Below, one piece after another: positions 1 to 10,110 of a stretch of 64,000 bases of DNA. Numbering within the stretch: position 1 is the stretch's first letter; every line of letters begins with the position of its first letter. Position numbers and translations under genes: made by a program. This DNA comes from Ovis canadensis (lineage: Eukaryota; Chordata; Mammalia; Artiodactyla; Bovidae), in NCBI RefSeq assembly GCF_042477335.2, contig NC_091247.1, positions 224,650,001 to 224,714,000 of the forward strand, written 5' to 3'. The notes beneath the pieces were generated by a model. The model was not told the origin of the DNA. It saw nothing but the letters and a program-made list of their open reading frames with translations, and searched no databases.

Positions 1-14
1 CTTTGCAACCTGCA

Positions 15-133
15 GGGATTTTTTTTTTTTCTTAGTTGTGGCTTGTGGGATCTAATCCCCGACCAGGGATCAAACCCGATCCCCCTGCATTGGGAGCACG
101 GAGCCTTAGCCACTGTACCACCAGGGAAGCCCC
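15..133 (-). repeat. CHR-type tRNA SINE, antisense
   Basis: A poly-T run is followed by CTTAGTTGTGGC and ends in CCACCAGGGAAGCCCC, the reverse complement of the cetartiodactyl tRNA-Glu-derived SINE head. Confidence 0.85.
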
Positions 134-364
134 CACAGGAAGCTTTTGTGGGCAAGACTCCTCAAGTGAGCACAGAGGCAGGGCAGAGCTGATCTTATTC
201 AGATTTCCCCTGCTTTACTCTCCCTGCCAGAAAGTTTAGTAACTGCTTTGCCAAGAGGGGGTTTGGGATAGAAGATGGCATCTAGCCATCTATCCTGAAT
301 GCTGGGAGGGAGGCCAGGCTCAGAAGGGGAGGGGAAGGTGTTAAGACCATGAAGTTTAGGGGTT

Positions 365-475
365 AAGACTGAAGCCCTTTGGAGTGAGATGGAAGTGGGT
401 TTAAATCCCAGTCTGTCAACTATCAGCTGTGTGACATTGCGAAGTCACCCTCAACATTCTTGTAAGTACTTGGTC
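365..475 (+). repeat. MIR SINE remnant
   Basis: The text resembles the MIR core (...TTTAAATCCCAGTCTG..CAGCTGTGTGACATTG...). It is old and degraded; the edges are estimates. Confidence 0.5.
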
Positions 476-631
476 TCAGATTGTCAAATACCCACCTGAA
501 GCGTTTTGTCTTTTTTTTTGGAATCCTCTACTTCTGCCCATTTCCATTTATTCCTATTACTCATCTGCCCCTACCCCTCAGCTTCTAATTCAAGACTACC
601 AAAAAGTATACAAAATATAACAAAAGTTAAA

Positions 632-651
632 ACACACACACACACACACAC
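632..651. repeat. (AC)n microsatellite
   Basis: Ten uninterrupted AC units. The surrounding DNA from 480 to 1430 is AT-rich with no gene visible (CENPM intron 2 side). Confidence 0.9.
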
Positions 652-1431
652 TCCTAAAAGTTCAGTTACCTAAAAATTACTACTATTAGTGTTAGAACAT
701 TTTTCTAACTATCTTTCCATGTACAAATGTATACACATTCAGACACTAGAATACAGTAGACGGAATCTAAAAATAGGATAATAGTATTTCCTTTTTTGGT
801 AATGATTGCCATCTTGCTCAAGGAAGGCAATTTTGTCCACATTTTCCTTTAACTCTGATGCTAATTATTTTTTTAATCTTTTCCTATTTCTGAGCTACAG
901 GGTTGAGTTTTTTGTTTTTTTTTTTTGATCTGTCGCATCAGGGTTGAGTTTATCAGTGATTGTGTTTGGTGTTCTATAGCCTAAGAGCCTGGTAAGACAG
1001 GTAGGGCACAGATGGACCTATAAACAATCTTTATTTCGAGAGAAAGATGATGTTCTCACTAGGAAAAGGCATCTCCAATTCCCATAAAGGAAATATGCTT
1101 TAGATTTGGATCATTCAACATAGACCCTTGGAGCTTATCTTTCAATCGGGGAGAATGACACCCACACATATTCAGTCACCTGACTCCTGCCAGCAGCTGT
1201 TTCTACTCCCTATCAGTTAGAAAAAGGAAAGCAAAATATACTTTAGTCACCTTTTCTCCAAATTTGGGGAATATCTGAGTAACTAACTGTTCTGGGCCAA
1301 GTACTGCTCAAGGCAGTGGGGCTTCCTCACCAGCCAGCAAAAGTGAAAGTCCCTGCCCTCAAGGGGCTAACCTTGGGGTGCCTTGGGGTGGCAGACTGGA
1401 AACAAGTAAACAAACACGTGAACAAGGGAAT

Positions 1432-1682
<251 letters not shown>

Positions 1683-1915
1683 AGTGACAAGTGCTAGAGG
1701 GAAACAGAAAAGCTGGCGTGACAGAGAAGTGACGGAGGACGCTTCACATGGACAGATCGCGCGTCAGGACGGAGGCTCCGAGCGGTGGGTCCAAGCTCGC
1801 CCCGCCTGCGCCGGCCTCTCTGGCCTTCCGCTCCACCCATATCCACTCCACCCCGCTCCCCGCTCTCCCCTGCGCCCAGGCCAGCGATCGGACATCTCCA
1901 GCGCAGGCTACTTAC

Positions 1916-1995
1916 ACCTTCAGCTCTGAGGTGCAGTCCGCCTTGAGCATCGAATCGGCCAGTTGCTGCAGAAGAGCATCCTCCGTGCCCACCAG
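1916..1995 (-). CDS. CENPM: CENPM coding exon 2
   Basis: Eighty nucleotides encode LVGTEDALLQQLADSMLK and then ADCTSELK plus two bases of a Val codon. The acceptor is CTGGGCAG and the donor is GTAAGT, both strong. The next intron runs to the left edge of the window. Confidence 0.92.
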
Positions 1996-2516
1996 CTGCC
2001 CAGAGAGAGAAGGCGGCCAATGGATCCCTGGATACAGCAGCCCCGCCGCTGGGCCCGGACTGCCGCGACCCCCGGAGCGCGCGAGGCCCTCTTTACCGAG
2101 AGGACTACGGCAGGCATTGGTGAGGGTCTGAGGTGTGCACCCGCTCCAGTTCCCCTCACTACCCGCCCCCCTCGCCCCTGAACCCTCCCTGAGACAGCCT
2201 CGTTTCTACCGGAGGCCTGACCCGGATACAGGGGGAAAACCACAACCGAGTCTTGGACCGCCTGCATCTACCCTGCGCGCGGGCTCCCGGCGTCAAGAGG
2301 CCAGCTAACTCTGATTGGTTCAGAAAGGGGCTCTCCCGCCCACCACGCTCCCGCCGGAGCAGCCCGGGCCAGAATCTCAGAACGCCGCAGAGGGCCTGGC
2401 CGCTGAAGCGCGGCCCAGGAGGAAAGGCGGGCGCGGGAATCGGGGCTGCTGACGCCTACCAAGATGGTGGCCGTGTTCAGGCCCGGCAGCCTGTCCAGCG
2501 GCCGTAACACCGACAT
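1916..2516 (-). CDS. CENPM: CENPM, centromere protein M, first two coding exons (partial gene)
   Basis: CENP-M is a small-GTPase-like protein without GTPase activity. It belongs to the CENP-H/I/K/M part of the constitutive centromere-associated network in the nucleus. Exon 1 reads MSVLRPLDRLPGLNTATIL from the ATG at 2516 and ends at a GTAGGC donor. Exon 2 continues LVGTEDALLQQLADSMLK..SELKV and ends at a GTAAGT donor. Both match the remembered human N-terminus with a few substitutions (for example ADCTSEL for EDCASEL). The phases fit (0, then 2). The remaining exons would lie left of base 1916; I saw none in 1-1915, so exon 3 is probably outside the window. The start is the first codon of the family N-terminus and sits in a CpG island. 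The gene runs opposite to the other three genes here. Confidence 0.93.
2460..2516 (-). CDS. CENPM: CENPM coding exon 1
   Basis: Fifty-seven nucleotides encode 19 residues, MSVLRPLDRLPGLNTATIL. The exon ends in phase 0 at TTG followed by the donor GTAGGC on the minus strand. Confidence 0.93.
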
Positions 2517-2687
2517 CCCCGCTGACTGACGGAACTGCCGGTCTCAGGGTGCGCGCCGCGCTTTCAAACAGCCCTCTGGCTCGTCCCTAGTGCGTAACCG
2601 CGGGACACGTGACACTATCTGGGCGGGGCTTCCTGTGGGGCGGGGCCAGACAGGGCCTTCTTAAAGGAGACAATACCATTTTTCCTT

Positions 2688-2885
2688 TAAAAAAATTCAT
2701 CTTTTATTGGGGGATAGCCGATTAACAAACCATGTTGTGATAGTTTCAAGTGAACAGAGAAGGGACTCAGCCATAGAAACACATGTATCCGTTCCGCCCC
2801 CCCCCCCCAAACCCTGCTCCCCTCCAGGCTGTCATATAACATTGAGCTGAGTTCCATGTGCTAGACAGTAGGTCCTTTCTCAGGG
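2688..2885 (-). mobile_element. Ruminant L1 3' end, antisense
   Basis: The reverse complement of the artiodactyl L1 3' UTR is visible: ATTGGGGGATAGCCGATTAA, GATAGTTTCAAGTGAACAG, then CAGTAGGTCC. It carries a C-run at 2798-2808. Heavily 5'-truncated. Confidence 0.75.
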
Positions 2886-3024
2886 GAAGTTTTCCACGGC
2901 TGCCCCTAGGCACCAAAGGTGCTGCCTGCGAGACAGGACTTTTATTTCACTCCTGGGAGAAAGACTGTATTCAGTGATGTGTTTATTCATTTTTCCTTCA
3001 CTCATGGTCATTCCAGGTGCTCTT

Positions 3025-3318
3025 GTTCAGTCTCTCAGTCAGTTCAGTTCAGTCGCTCAGTCGTGTCCAACTCCTTGTGACCCCATGGACTGCAGCACGC
3101 GAGGCCTCCCTGTCCATCACTAACTCCTGGAGTTTACTCAAAGTCATATCCATTGTGTGATGCCATCCAACCATCTCATTCTCTGTCGTCCCCTTTTTCT
3201 CCCACCTTCAATCTTTCCCAGCATCAGGGTCTTTTCAGATGAGTCAGTTCTTCGCATCAGATGGCCAAAGTATTAGAGTTTCAGCTTCAGCATCAGCCCT
3301 TCCAATGAATATTCAGGA
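3025..3318 (-). mobile_element. BovB LINE 3' fragment, antisense
   Basis: CAGTCGCTCAGTCGTGTCC, CATGGACTGCAGCACGC and CAATGAATATTCAGGACTG are the antisense 3' end of BovB (RTE clade). It stops abruptly where the next BovB copy starts. Confidence 0.85.
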
Positions 3319-3321
3319 CTG

Positions 3322-3806
3322 TTTAGTCACTAAATCATTTTTAACTCTTTGCGACCCCATGGACTGCAGCATGCCAGGCTTCCCTGTCCTTCACAGTCTC
3401 TTAGAGCTTGCTCAAACTCATGTCCATTGAGTTGGTGATGCCATCCAACCATCTCATCCTCTGCTGCCTCCTTCTCCTCTTGCCCTCAATCTTTCCCAGC
3501 GTCAGAGTCTTTTCCTATGAGGCAGCTCTTCACATCAGGTGGCCAAAGTATTGGAGCTTCAGTTTCAACGTCAGTCTTTCCAATAAATATTCATGGTTGA
3601 TTTCCTTTAGGATTGACAGGTTTGATCTCCTTACTGTCCAAGGGACTCTCAAGAGTCGTCTCCAACACCATGGTCAAAAGCATTGGTTCTTTGGCACTCA
3701 GCCTTTTTTATGGTTCCAACTCTCATATCCATACATGACTACCGGAAAAACCATAACTTTGACTATATGGAACCTTTCCTGACAAGTGATGTCTCTCTTT
3801 TTTAAT
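3322..3806 (-). mobile_element. BovB LINE 3' fragment, second copy, antisense
   Basis: A longer BovB 3' end lies in direct head-to-tail arrangement with the copy just to its left. It runs from TTTAGTCACTAAATC to about ATGTCTCTCTTTTTTAATATG. Confidence 0.85.
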
Positions 3807-4270
3807 ATGGTAAATTTGTCTCTTCCAGCTCAGTTGACTCATTCCTTGTAGCTGCTCAGAACAAAATCTTGGGTCATTCTTGGCTCCTTTTCTCTGCACC
3901 TCACAGCCAATTTCTGGTTCTGTTCTTAAAATGCATCCAGAAGCTGACCATTTCTCACCACTTGCACCCCCCAGTCAGGAGAAGATGCTGGTATCTCTCA
4001 TTGCGTCTACTGTAATAGACTTCTCACAGGCTCCCTGTGTCCACACTGATCTCCAGGGCTACTGGCTAGTCTCATACAGCAATCAGAGTCTTCCTTTTGA
4101 ATAAGAAATCAGAGCAGGCCACTTTTCTGGTCAAAACCCACTGGTAGTCCCCCTCTCACTCAGAGTACATTGCAAACGCCTTACATGACCTTTGAGGCTC
4201 TGTGTGTTCTGGCCCTTGACGGACTCCCCAGCCTCATTTTCTGTCTTTCTCTCTTTAACACCTGCTCCCA

Positions 4271-4896
4271 GGGGCTTTCCTTGTGGCTCAACTAGTAAAA
4301 AATCCACCTGCAATGCAGAAGACCTGGGTTCTATCCTTGGGTTGGGAAGATCCCCTGAAGAAGGGAAAGGCTACCCACTCCTGTATAATCTAGTCAAGGC
4401 TATGGTTTTTCCAGTGGTCAGGTATGGATGTGAGAGTTGGACTGTGAAGAAAGCTGAGCGCCGAAGAATTGATGCTTTTGAACTGTGGTGTTGGAAGAGA
4501 CTCTTGAGAGTCCCTTGGACTGCAAGGAGATCCAACCAGTCCATCCTAAAGGAGATCAATCCTGGGTATTCATTGGAAGGATTGATGTTGAAGTTGAAAC
4601 TCCAATACTTTGGCCACCTCATGTGAAGAATTGACTCATTTGAAAAGACCCTGATGCTGGGAAGGATTGGGGGCAGGAGGAGAAGGGGATGATAGAGGAT
4701 GAGATGGCTGGATGGCATCACTGACTTGATGGACATGAGTTTGGGTGAACTCCAGGAGTTGGTGATGGACAGGGAGGCCTGGCGTGCTGCAATTCATGGG
4801 GTCGCAAAGAGTCGGACACGACTGAGCGACTGAGCTGAACTGTATAGTTCATGGGGTCGCAAAGAGTTGGACTGAGTGACCTTCACTTCATTCACC
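4271..4896 (+). repeat. Bov-tA SINE, itself split by a BovB copy
   Basis: The SINE head (GGGGCTTTCCTTGTGGCTCA to CTACCCACTCC) lies at 4271-4380. The SINE tail (TATAGTTCATGGGGTCGCAA to CTTCACTTCATTCAC) lies at about 4843-4896. The host SINE also lacks about 60 bases of its middle compared with the consensus. Confidence 0.75.
4381..4839 (+). mobile_element. BovB LINE 3' fragment inside a SINE
   Basis: The segment encodes the BovB C-terminus ([20 protein letters not shown], then [13 protein letters not shown]) and ends in CTGAGCTGAA. CTGTATA occurs at both ends (4381-4387, 4840-4846) and may be the target-site duplication. Confidence 0.85.
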
Positions 4897-5040
4897 GGGA
4901 CCTTTGCCCCTGCGGTTCTGGCTGAAATGCACTTGCAAATAGTCACTTGGCTTGTTTCCTCACTTTATTCATGTATCTGCACCAGCGTCACTGGATCAGA
5001 GGAGGCTTTCTGAACAATCTCATCTAAAATAGCGAGCGTG

Positions 5041-5218
5041 GGACTTCCCTGGTGGTCCAGTGATGAAGACAGGGCTCCCGAAGCGGGGGGCCTGGGTTTG
5101 ATCTCTAGTCAGGGAATTAGAGCCCGCGTGCTGAGACTGGAGATTCTTCGTGCCTCAGTGAAGATCCTGTGTTGCACAACAGAGACCTGACACAAATAAG
5201 TAGAAAATAATAAGGAAA
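5041..5218 (+). repeat. CHR-type tRNA SINE
   Basis: The head GGACTTCCCTGGTGGTCCAG is intact. It ends in an A-rich tail with AATAAGGAAATAAAG. Confidence 0.85.
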
Positions 5219-5235
5219 TAAAGTAGCAAGCCCTG

Positions 5236-5360
5236 GGATTTCCCTGATGGTCCAGTGGTTAAGACTCTGAGCTTCCAATGCAGGGGTCCTGGCTTCCATC
5301 CCTGCTTGGGTATCTAAGATCCCACGTGCTATTCAGCTCAGGGAAAAAAAATTATGTATA
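5236..5360 (+). repeat. CHR-type tRNA SINE
   Basis: The head GGGATTTCCCTGATGGTCCA is followed by an A-rich tail at 5342-5355. It lies in tandem with the preceding SINE. From 5360 to 5998 I see AT-rich single-copy DNA with no supported gene. Confidence 0.85.
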
Positions 5361-5998
5361 TATAGCGAGCCCTCTCATAATTCCTCTCTCTTTTCTGCTC
5401 AGTTTTCTCAAAAGCACTTCACATATTGCTTACAACTGTACAGCATCTGAGATTTTGCAAACTAATAAACTGTTTCTATTTATTAGGGTTTAGCAAAAGT
5501 CTTTTCATGGGTGCTGCAGGAGACATGGAACTCCTGGGTAAGGGGCAAAGGACATTATTATTACTCACAGAGAAAGCAGTCGCTGATACTTTATTTTTGT
5601 GTCATTTTTCCCATGTTCCCCAAGCACTGCAAAGGACCCATTGTGTTTGTCTGTATACCTTGCGCACGGCATCATCAGAGAGGAACACAGAAGTCCATAC
5701 TGCTTTTATAGTGAGTGATAAGCATGCTTGTTCTTTTTCCAGGAGGAGATGTTACCTCATCCCTCAACGTTGCTTGTTATAAACACAGCCCTGAGAAATG
5801 GCCTGGGTAGGCAGCTCTCAGGGCCTTGCTCTCTTGGCTTGCCCAGCAAGAACTTGCAGGGACTCAAAGCCCATGGCAGACTGCTTCTCCTAACTGTTAT
5901 ATAGTTACCGGCTCATTGTCTCTCCAACTAAAGTATAAAACACAAAGGACAAGGATTTTGTCAGTTTGTACATCCAGCACTTTAGAAAGTGCTTGGTA

Positions 5999-6210
5999 GG
6001 GACTTTCCTGGTGGTCCAGTGGCTAAGACTCTATGTTCCCAATGCAGGGGGCCCAAGTTGGATCCCTGGTCAGGGAGCTGGATCCCACATGCTGAAACCA
6101 AGAGTATGCATGTTGAAACTAACAATCCCGCACTCCACAATGAAGACTGAAAATCCTGTGTGCCACAACTAAGGCCTGCTGCAGCCAAGGTCAATAAATA
6201 TTTTTAGAAG
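5999..6210 (+). repeat. CHR-type tRNA SINE
   Basis: GGGACTTTCCTGGTGGTCCA begins the copy, and AATAAATATTTTTAGAAGG ends it. The stretch 6215-6965 has no gene I can support; 6275-6310 (TTGCTCAATAAATATTTG) looks like the end of an old MIR or L2. Confidence 0.85.
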
Positions 6211-6967
6211 GAAAGCCTTTCTTATTCATATAATAAAAATACTTTTAAAAATAAATAAGAAGTATCTACAACTACAGAGTAGTTGCTCAATAAATATTTG
6301 TCGAATGAGGCCCTTAGAGAGTCAAGGAAAGACTTTGGACTCTGCTCATCATGTTCCAGGAGGGGCTGAGCTGAGACCCATTCGGTCCCACCTGTGTGGA
6401 GTGCCTGCCGGGGCTGGGCCTGATGCTGGGCTGACCCGGGCACAGAGGTGACCTTCCTGCTGTCTGGAGTTTTCAGGGTGGACAGGCAGATAACAGCAAT
6501 GAAAGGCAGCACAGTGGGCGAGAGTCACCCTGCCAAGCAGCTGGAGCCCAGATGCAGGTGTGTGAAAGCTCCCTGGGGAGAGCCCCATTACACTTTGCTG
6601 ACTGTTGGCTGAGGCATCAAGGCAAGTTGATGCTTGTCCTCCAGGTAGTGCAATAGAAAATAGTGGTGTGTAAGATCCATCCTGTGATGAAGGGTAAAGA
6701 TTGGCAGGAAACTCAGATCCAGGCCTGGAAATTCTTGTATTAATATCATCAGAACCCAGAACTGGAAGCGCCATCAGAGACCCTCTGGGCCAGTGTGTTT
6801 GGAACTGACTTTTGTGGAACCCTAGGGAGATGCTGCCTCGGTGGGGGTGGGCACTGTGAGGGACAGGGGGAAGCTGAGTGGGTGGGATTGGGCAGCCTTT
6901 TTCCACCATTTAACAGAAGCAGCTCTGGCTTTATCTCTATTGCATGTTGAGCTTCTCACCAGCTTTT

Positions 6968-7240
6968 GTGTGGGATTTCCCTGGTGACTCAGTGGTAAAG
7001 AATCTGCCTGCCAATGCAGCGGACAAGGGTTTGATCCCTGATCCGAGAAGATCCCACATTCTGCGAAGCCACTAAGCCCATGTCCCACAACTATTGAAAT
7101 CTGTGTCTTAGAGCCCATGCTCCACAACAAGAAAAGCCCCAATAAGAAGTTTGCGCACCACAACTAGAGAGTAAGCTGGTGCAGCTACCAAGACCCAGCA
7201 CTGCCAAAAATAAATGGATAAATAAAAATTATAAAAAACT
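6968..7240 (+). repeat. tRNA-derived SINE, long CHR/BTSINE-like form
   Basis: It begins GGGATTTCCCTGGTGACTCA, continues through CACAACTAGAGAGTAAGC, and ends in an A-rich AATAAAAATTATAAAAAAC tail. Confidence 0.8.
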
Positions 7241-7295
7241 TTTGTGTGAATAAAGAATCACATGACTAAAACAATATCCAAGGGCCATGGATCAC

Positions 7296-7500
7296 TTTTA
7301 AAAAACAGATTTATTAAGGTGTCATTGACACATAATAAGCTACACATATTTAATGTGCATGATTTGATAAGTTTTGACATAAAGATGCACCCAGGAAGGC
7401 ACCATCCCAATCATTTTATAATGAGCATATCCATTACCTCCAAAGTTTCTCTGTGCCCTTTTGTCATCCTCTGCCACCTCCTCTCTGCCCTCCCACTCTG
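7296..7500 (-). mobile_element. Old L1 3' UTR, antisense
   Basis: ATTTATTAAGGTGTCATTGA, TTTGATAAGTTTTGACATAA and the following text match the antisense 3' UTR of mammalian L1M elements. Confidence 0.6.
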
Positions 7501-7535
7501 AAATGTTGAACAGCACTTTGGCAGCTTCTCTCATC

Positions 7536-7885
7536 AGAGTCCAACATTGGAAATGCCCAAAACGTCCTTCCGTGGTGAACAGATAAACAAGCTGTGGGGT
7601 GCTGATACAGGCAGCATCATCAACGGAGTGAGCACTGTGCTGAGCAACAGAAGTCAGACACAAAAGAGCTTGGACTGTGAGACCCCATTTACGTGAAGCG
7701 CAAGTCCATGAAAAGCTGATCTTTGGTGACAGAAGTCAGATCACTGAGTGTCTGTGGGAAGGTGGTGCTGACTGTCAAGAGGCAGGAGGGAATTGTCTGG
7801 GATGAGGAAAACACCCTAGATGTGATCCGGGTGCTGATTGCAAAAGTGTATACACAGGTAAAAATTCATCACTATATTTTACAGG
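7536..7885 (+). mobile_element. Old L1 3' end, sense
   Basis: GTGAACAGATAAACAAGCTG, CAACAGAAGTCAGACACAAA and GTGTATACACAGGTAAAAAT follow the sense L1 ORF2 3' end to 3' UTR. It faces the antisense L1 piece immediately to its left. Confidence 0.6.
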
Positions 7886-7891
7886 CTTGAG

Positions 7892-8103
7892 CTGGGCTCC
7901 CCTGCTGGCTCAGATGGTAAAGAATCTGCAATGCAGGAGACCTGGGTTCAATCCCTGGGCCTGGGAGATCCCCTGGAGAGGAAACGGTAACCCACTCCAG
8001 TATTCTTGTCTGGAGAATCCCATGGACAGAGGTGGCCTGGCGGGCTACAGTCCACTGGGTCGCAAAGAGTCAGACACGACTGAGCAACTAACACTTTCAT
8101 ACC
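7892..8103 (+). repeat. Bov-tA SINE
   Basis: A tRNA-like head (CTGGCTCAGATGGTAAAGAA) is followed by the BovB-derived tail (GTCGCAAAGAGTCAGACACG). Confidence 0.9.
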
Positions 8104-8130
8104 TTGTATCTTAATAAAACCCCTCTGGAG

Positions 8131-8396
8131 AACTTCCTTGGTGGTACAGTGGATAAGAATCTGCCAGCCAATGCAGGGGACATGGGTTTGACCCCTGGTC
8201 CAGGAAGATTCCACGTGCTGTGGAGTAATTAAGCCTGTGCACTGCAAGTACTGAACCTGTGTGCCTAGAGCCTGTGTTCCGCAACAAGACGTGCCACCGC
8301 AACGAGAAGCCTGCACAGCAAGGAAGAGTAGCTCCTGCTTGCTGCAACAGAGACCAAGCAGAGCCAAAATAATAATAATAAACACTAACAATTAAT
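8131..8396 (+). repeat. tRNA-derived SINE, long CHR/BTSINE-like form
   Basis: AACTTCCTTGGTGGTACAGT begins the copy. It ends with CAGAGCCAAAATAATAATAA. Confidence 0.8.
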
Positions 8397-8417
8397 TTAA
8401 AAATCTTTCTTTGAAAA

Positions 8418-8729
8418 GATGTGAAAATCACTCAGTCGTGTCCGACTCTTTGCGACCCCGTGGACTATCCAGTCCATGGAATTCCCCAGGCTCCAATACT
8501 GGAGTGGGAGCCTTTCCCTTCTCCAGGGGATCTTCCCAACCCAGGGATCGAACCCAAGTCTCCCGCATTGTGGGTAGATTCTTTACCAGCTGAGCCACAA
8601 GGGAAGCCCAAGAATGCTGGAATGGGTAGCCCATCCCTTCTGCAGCAGATCTTCCCGACCCAGGAATCGAAACTGGGTCTCCTGCCCCGCAGGTGGATTC
8701 TTTACCAACTGAGGTATCAGGGAAGTCCG
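8418..8729 (-). repeat. Bov-tA SINE plus an extra partial head, antisense
   Basis: A complete antisense Bov-tA (8418-8608) is followed by a second antisense head segment (8609-8729) ending CTGAGGTATCAGGGAAGTCC. This is either a dimeric form or two insertions. Confidence 0.8.
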
Positions 8730-8749
8730 AAAAGATGTCAACATCATTA

Positions 8750-9424
8750 AAAAAAAAAAAAATCCCTCCGGAAACTCAAACTCACTCCCCTTGGATATAG
8801 GGGAGAGGACCCTTGCAGGACTCCCAGGTGGTCTCAGAGCTGGCAGGCTGTGTGTGGAATGGGGTGGGGGACCCAGAGACCCAAAGCCACTTTACCCATG
8901 GCCGTTCCCACCTGCCCGTCCTCAGTTTCTGGGAGTGGACTCCCCAGGGAGACAGCTCCTCAGAGCCTCTTCCCCGCCCCTTGGGCTTCCAGGGCTGCTC
9001 TCTCCCCCTGAGACAGTAACCACTGCTGTTCATGGAATGCTCACCGGGCACATGAAACTCTGCACACCCTCTGTCTATAGCACAGGTGGGAGGACCCAGG
9101 CTTGGGCACGGGACCCCCTCCCACTCCCCGCCCCTCTGGCGACTGTCACTGAGAAGCTGAATGATCTTGGAGAGGGAGAGGGTAAGCCGCTGCACCTCTC
9201 TGAGCCGAAACTGTGTCATCCCCCAAATGGGCTTTAACACCCACCCAGCTGGAGGAGCAAATGAAGTGATGTGGGGGCAAGGCCTGGCATGCCCAGGGGG
9301 GCTCGGTGCCTGAAAGCCATGACCACCTAGGCTGTACCCCAGCCCGGGGGGCTCTGGGGCTGGTGAGGAAGAACCCAGCCCCTGCGAGGGAGCCTGCAGC
9401 CCAGGCTAGGGCTCTGACCCTGGC
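8750..9424. other. Single-copy intergenic DNA, no gene seen
   Basis: The DNA is GC-rich and largely repeat-free. Open frames exist on both strands over 8782-9240, but they lack family resemblance and splice logic, so I call no gene. Confidence 0.5.
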
Positions 9425-9520
9425 ATTGAGACTTTCTTGCCATGTGACCTTGGAGGACCAATAAATGAGTTAATATAAACAAAGCACTGAAGCAGTGCCT
9501 GGCATATGATAAATGCTACA
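9425..9520 (+). repeat. MIR SINE remnant
   Basis: CCATGTGACCTTGG, AATGAGTTAATATAAACAAA and CAGTGCCTGGCATATGATAA follow the MIR core and tail. Confidence 0.6.
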
Positions 9521-9769
9521 TTGGACCAAGGTGTCCAGACCCTCAGTCTTGGTCCCCTCATTGGCTCTATTTGCTATTGCTTTGGTGTTCCACCCCCATG
9601 CCAGGGACCCGATCTCTCCGTACCCTCAGACAACAAGCCTCCCAATCTCCTAGTTATGTTGGTCGGGGCCGTTTCCTCTTGGGGCCCAGCAGCCTGCTGG
9701 GTGACTCCCATCCGTCCCCAATTTATCCTGCCCTGCCTGTCATCTCTGCACCACGTGCACAGTGCAGGG

Positions 9770-10110
9770 GATCCAGAAAAGGCTGGTTGCCAGGGCAACG
9801 GAGGATAAAGCCCTTGCTCTGCCAGGCTGCTGATTGGCGGAGGCGGGTCCCACCTCCTGCTATCCTGAGGGTGGGGGCAGAGGGAAGGGTCTCCGATGGG
9901 CGGGGAGATGTACAGGCTGCCCAGCCCAGGACCGCCCCCTAGCCCAGGCAGAGCCCCTGGGCCTGAGAAACTGTCTCCCGTGGGGGGCGTTGGCCTTGCC
10001 CCTTCTCTGCTTCCCACACCCAGGGCGGCTGCAGATGGCAGCATCTCTGGGGACAGCAGCTACGACTGAGTCCGCAGGCCTACACTGAGCTGCTTGGGCT
10101 GAGGCGGCGT
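9770..10110. promoter_or_regulatory. GC-rich block with an X-box palindrome and inverted CCAAT box; possible SMIM45 5' region
   Basis: GTTGCCAGGGCAAC at 9786-9799 matches an RFX-type X-box. GATTGGCGG at about 9831-9839 contains an inverted CCAAT box. Moderate GC content and local CpGs follow. The position, 2.7 kb before the SMIM45 coding exon, suits a promoter with a noncoding first exon, but no splice donor can be fixed by eye. Confidence 0.35.

Larger units (their letters stand above)
1740..2650. promoter_or_regulatory. CpG island and promoter of CENPM
   Basis: The stretch is GC-rich and keeps many CpGs, unlike its flanks. Upstream of the CENPM start (to the right) are two GC boxes (2621-2629 and 2637-2647), a CACGTGAC E-box (2606-2613), and TTTGAA on the minus strand (2563-2568), which has the form of a cell-cycle homology region. 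CENPM is expected to be transcribed in G2/M, so a CHR element would fit, but no binding is shown here. Confidence 0.75.
3845..5038 (+). mobile_element. L2 LINE remnant, interrupted at 4271-4896
   Basis: The left half contains AAATCAGAGCAGGCCACTTT, CTTACATGACCTTTGAGGCT and TCTGGCCCTTGAC. The right half resumes with GGGACCTTTGCCCCTGCGGTTCTGGCTG. These are consecutive segments of the ancient mammalian L2 3' region, split by a younger insertion. Confidence 0.65.

Noticed and set aside
4371-4736. Open frames with FPVV-YGCESWT or [12 protein letters not shown] text at this and seven other loci
   Set aside because: All are BovB 3' ends in sense or antisense frames; they are annotated as repeats.
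7892-7990. tRNA-like heads (GGCTCAG-GGTAAAGAATC...) as tRNA genes
   Set aside because: They are SINE heads attached to BovB-derived or A-rich tails and do not keep a full cloverleaf.
9574-10044. Overlapping 120-156-codon frames on both strands near 9.5-10.3 kb
   Set aside because: They occur on both strands over the same GC-rich DNA. Splice logic and homology are lacking; the block is better read as a possible promoter region.
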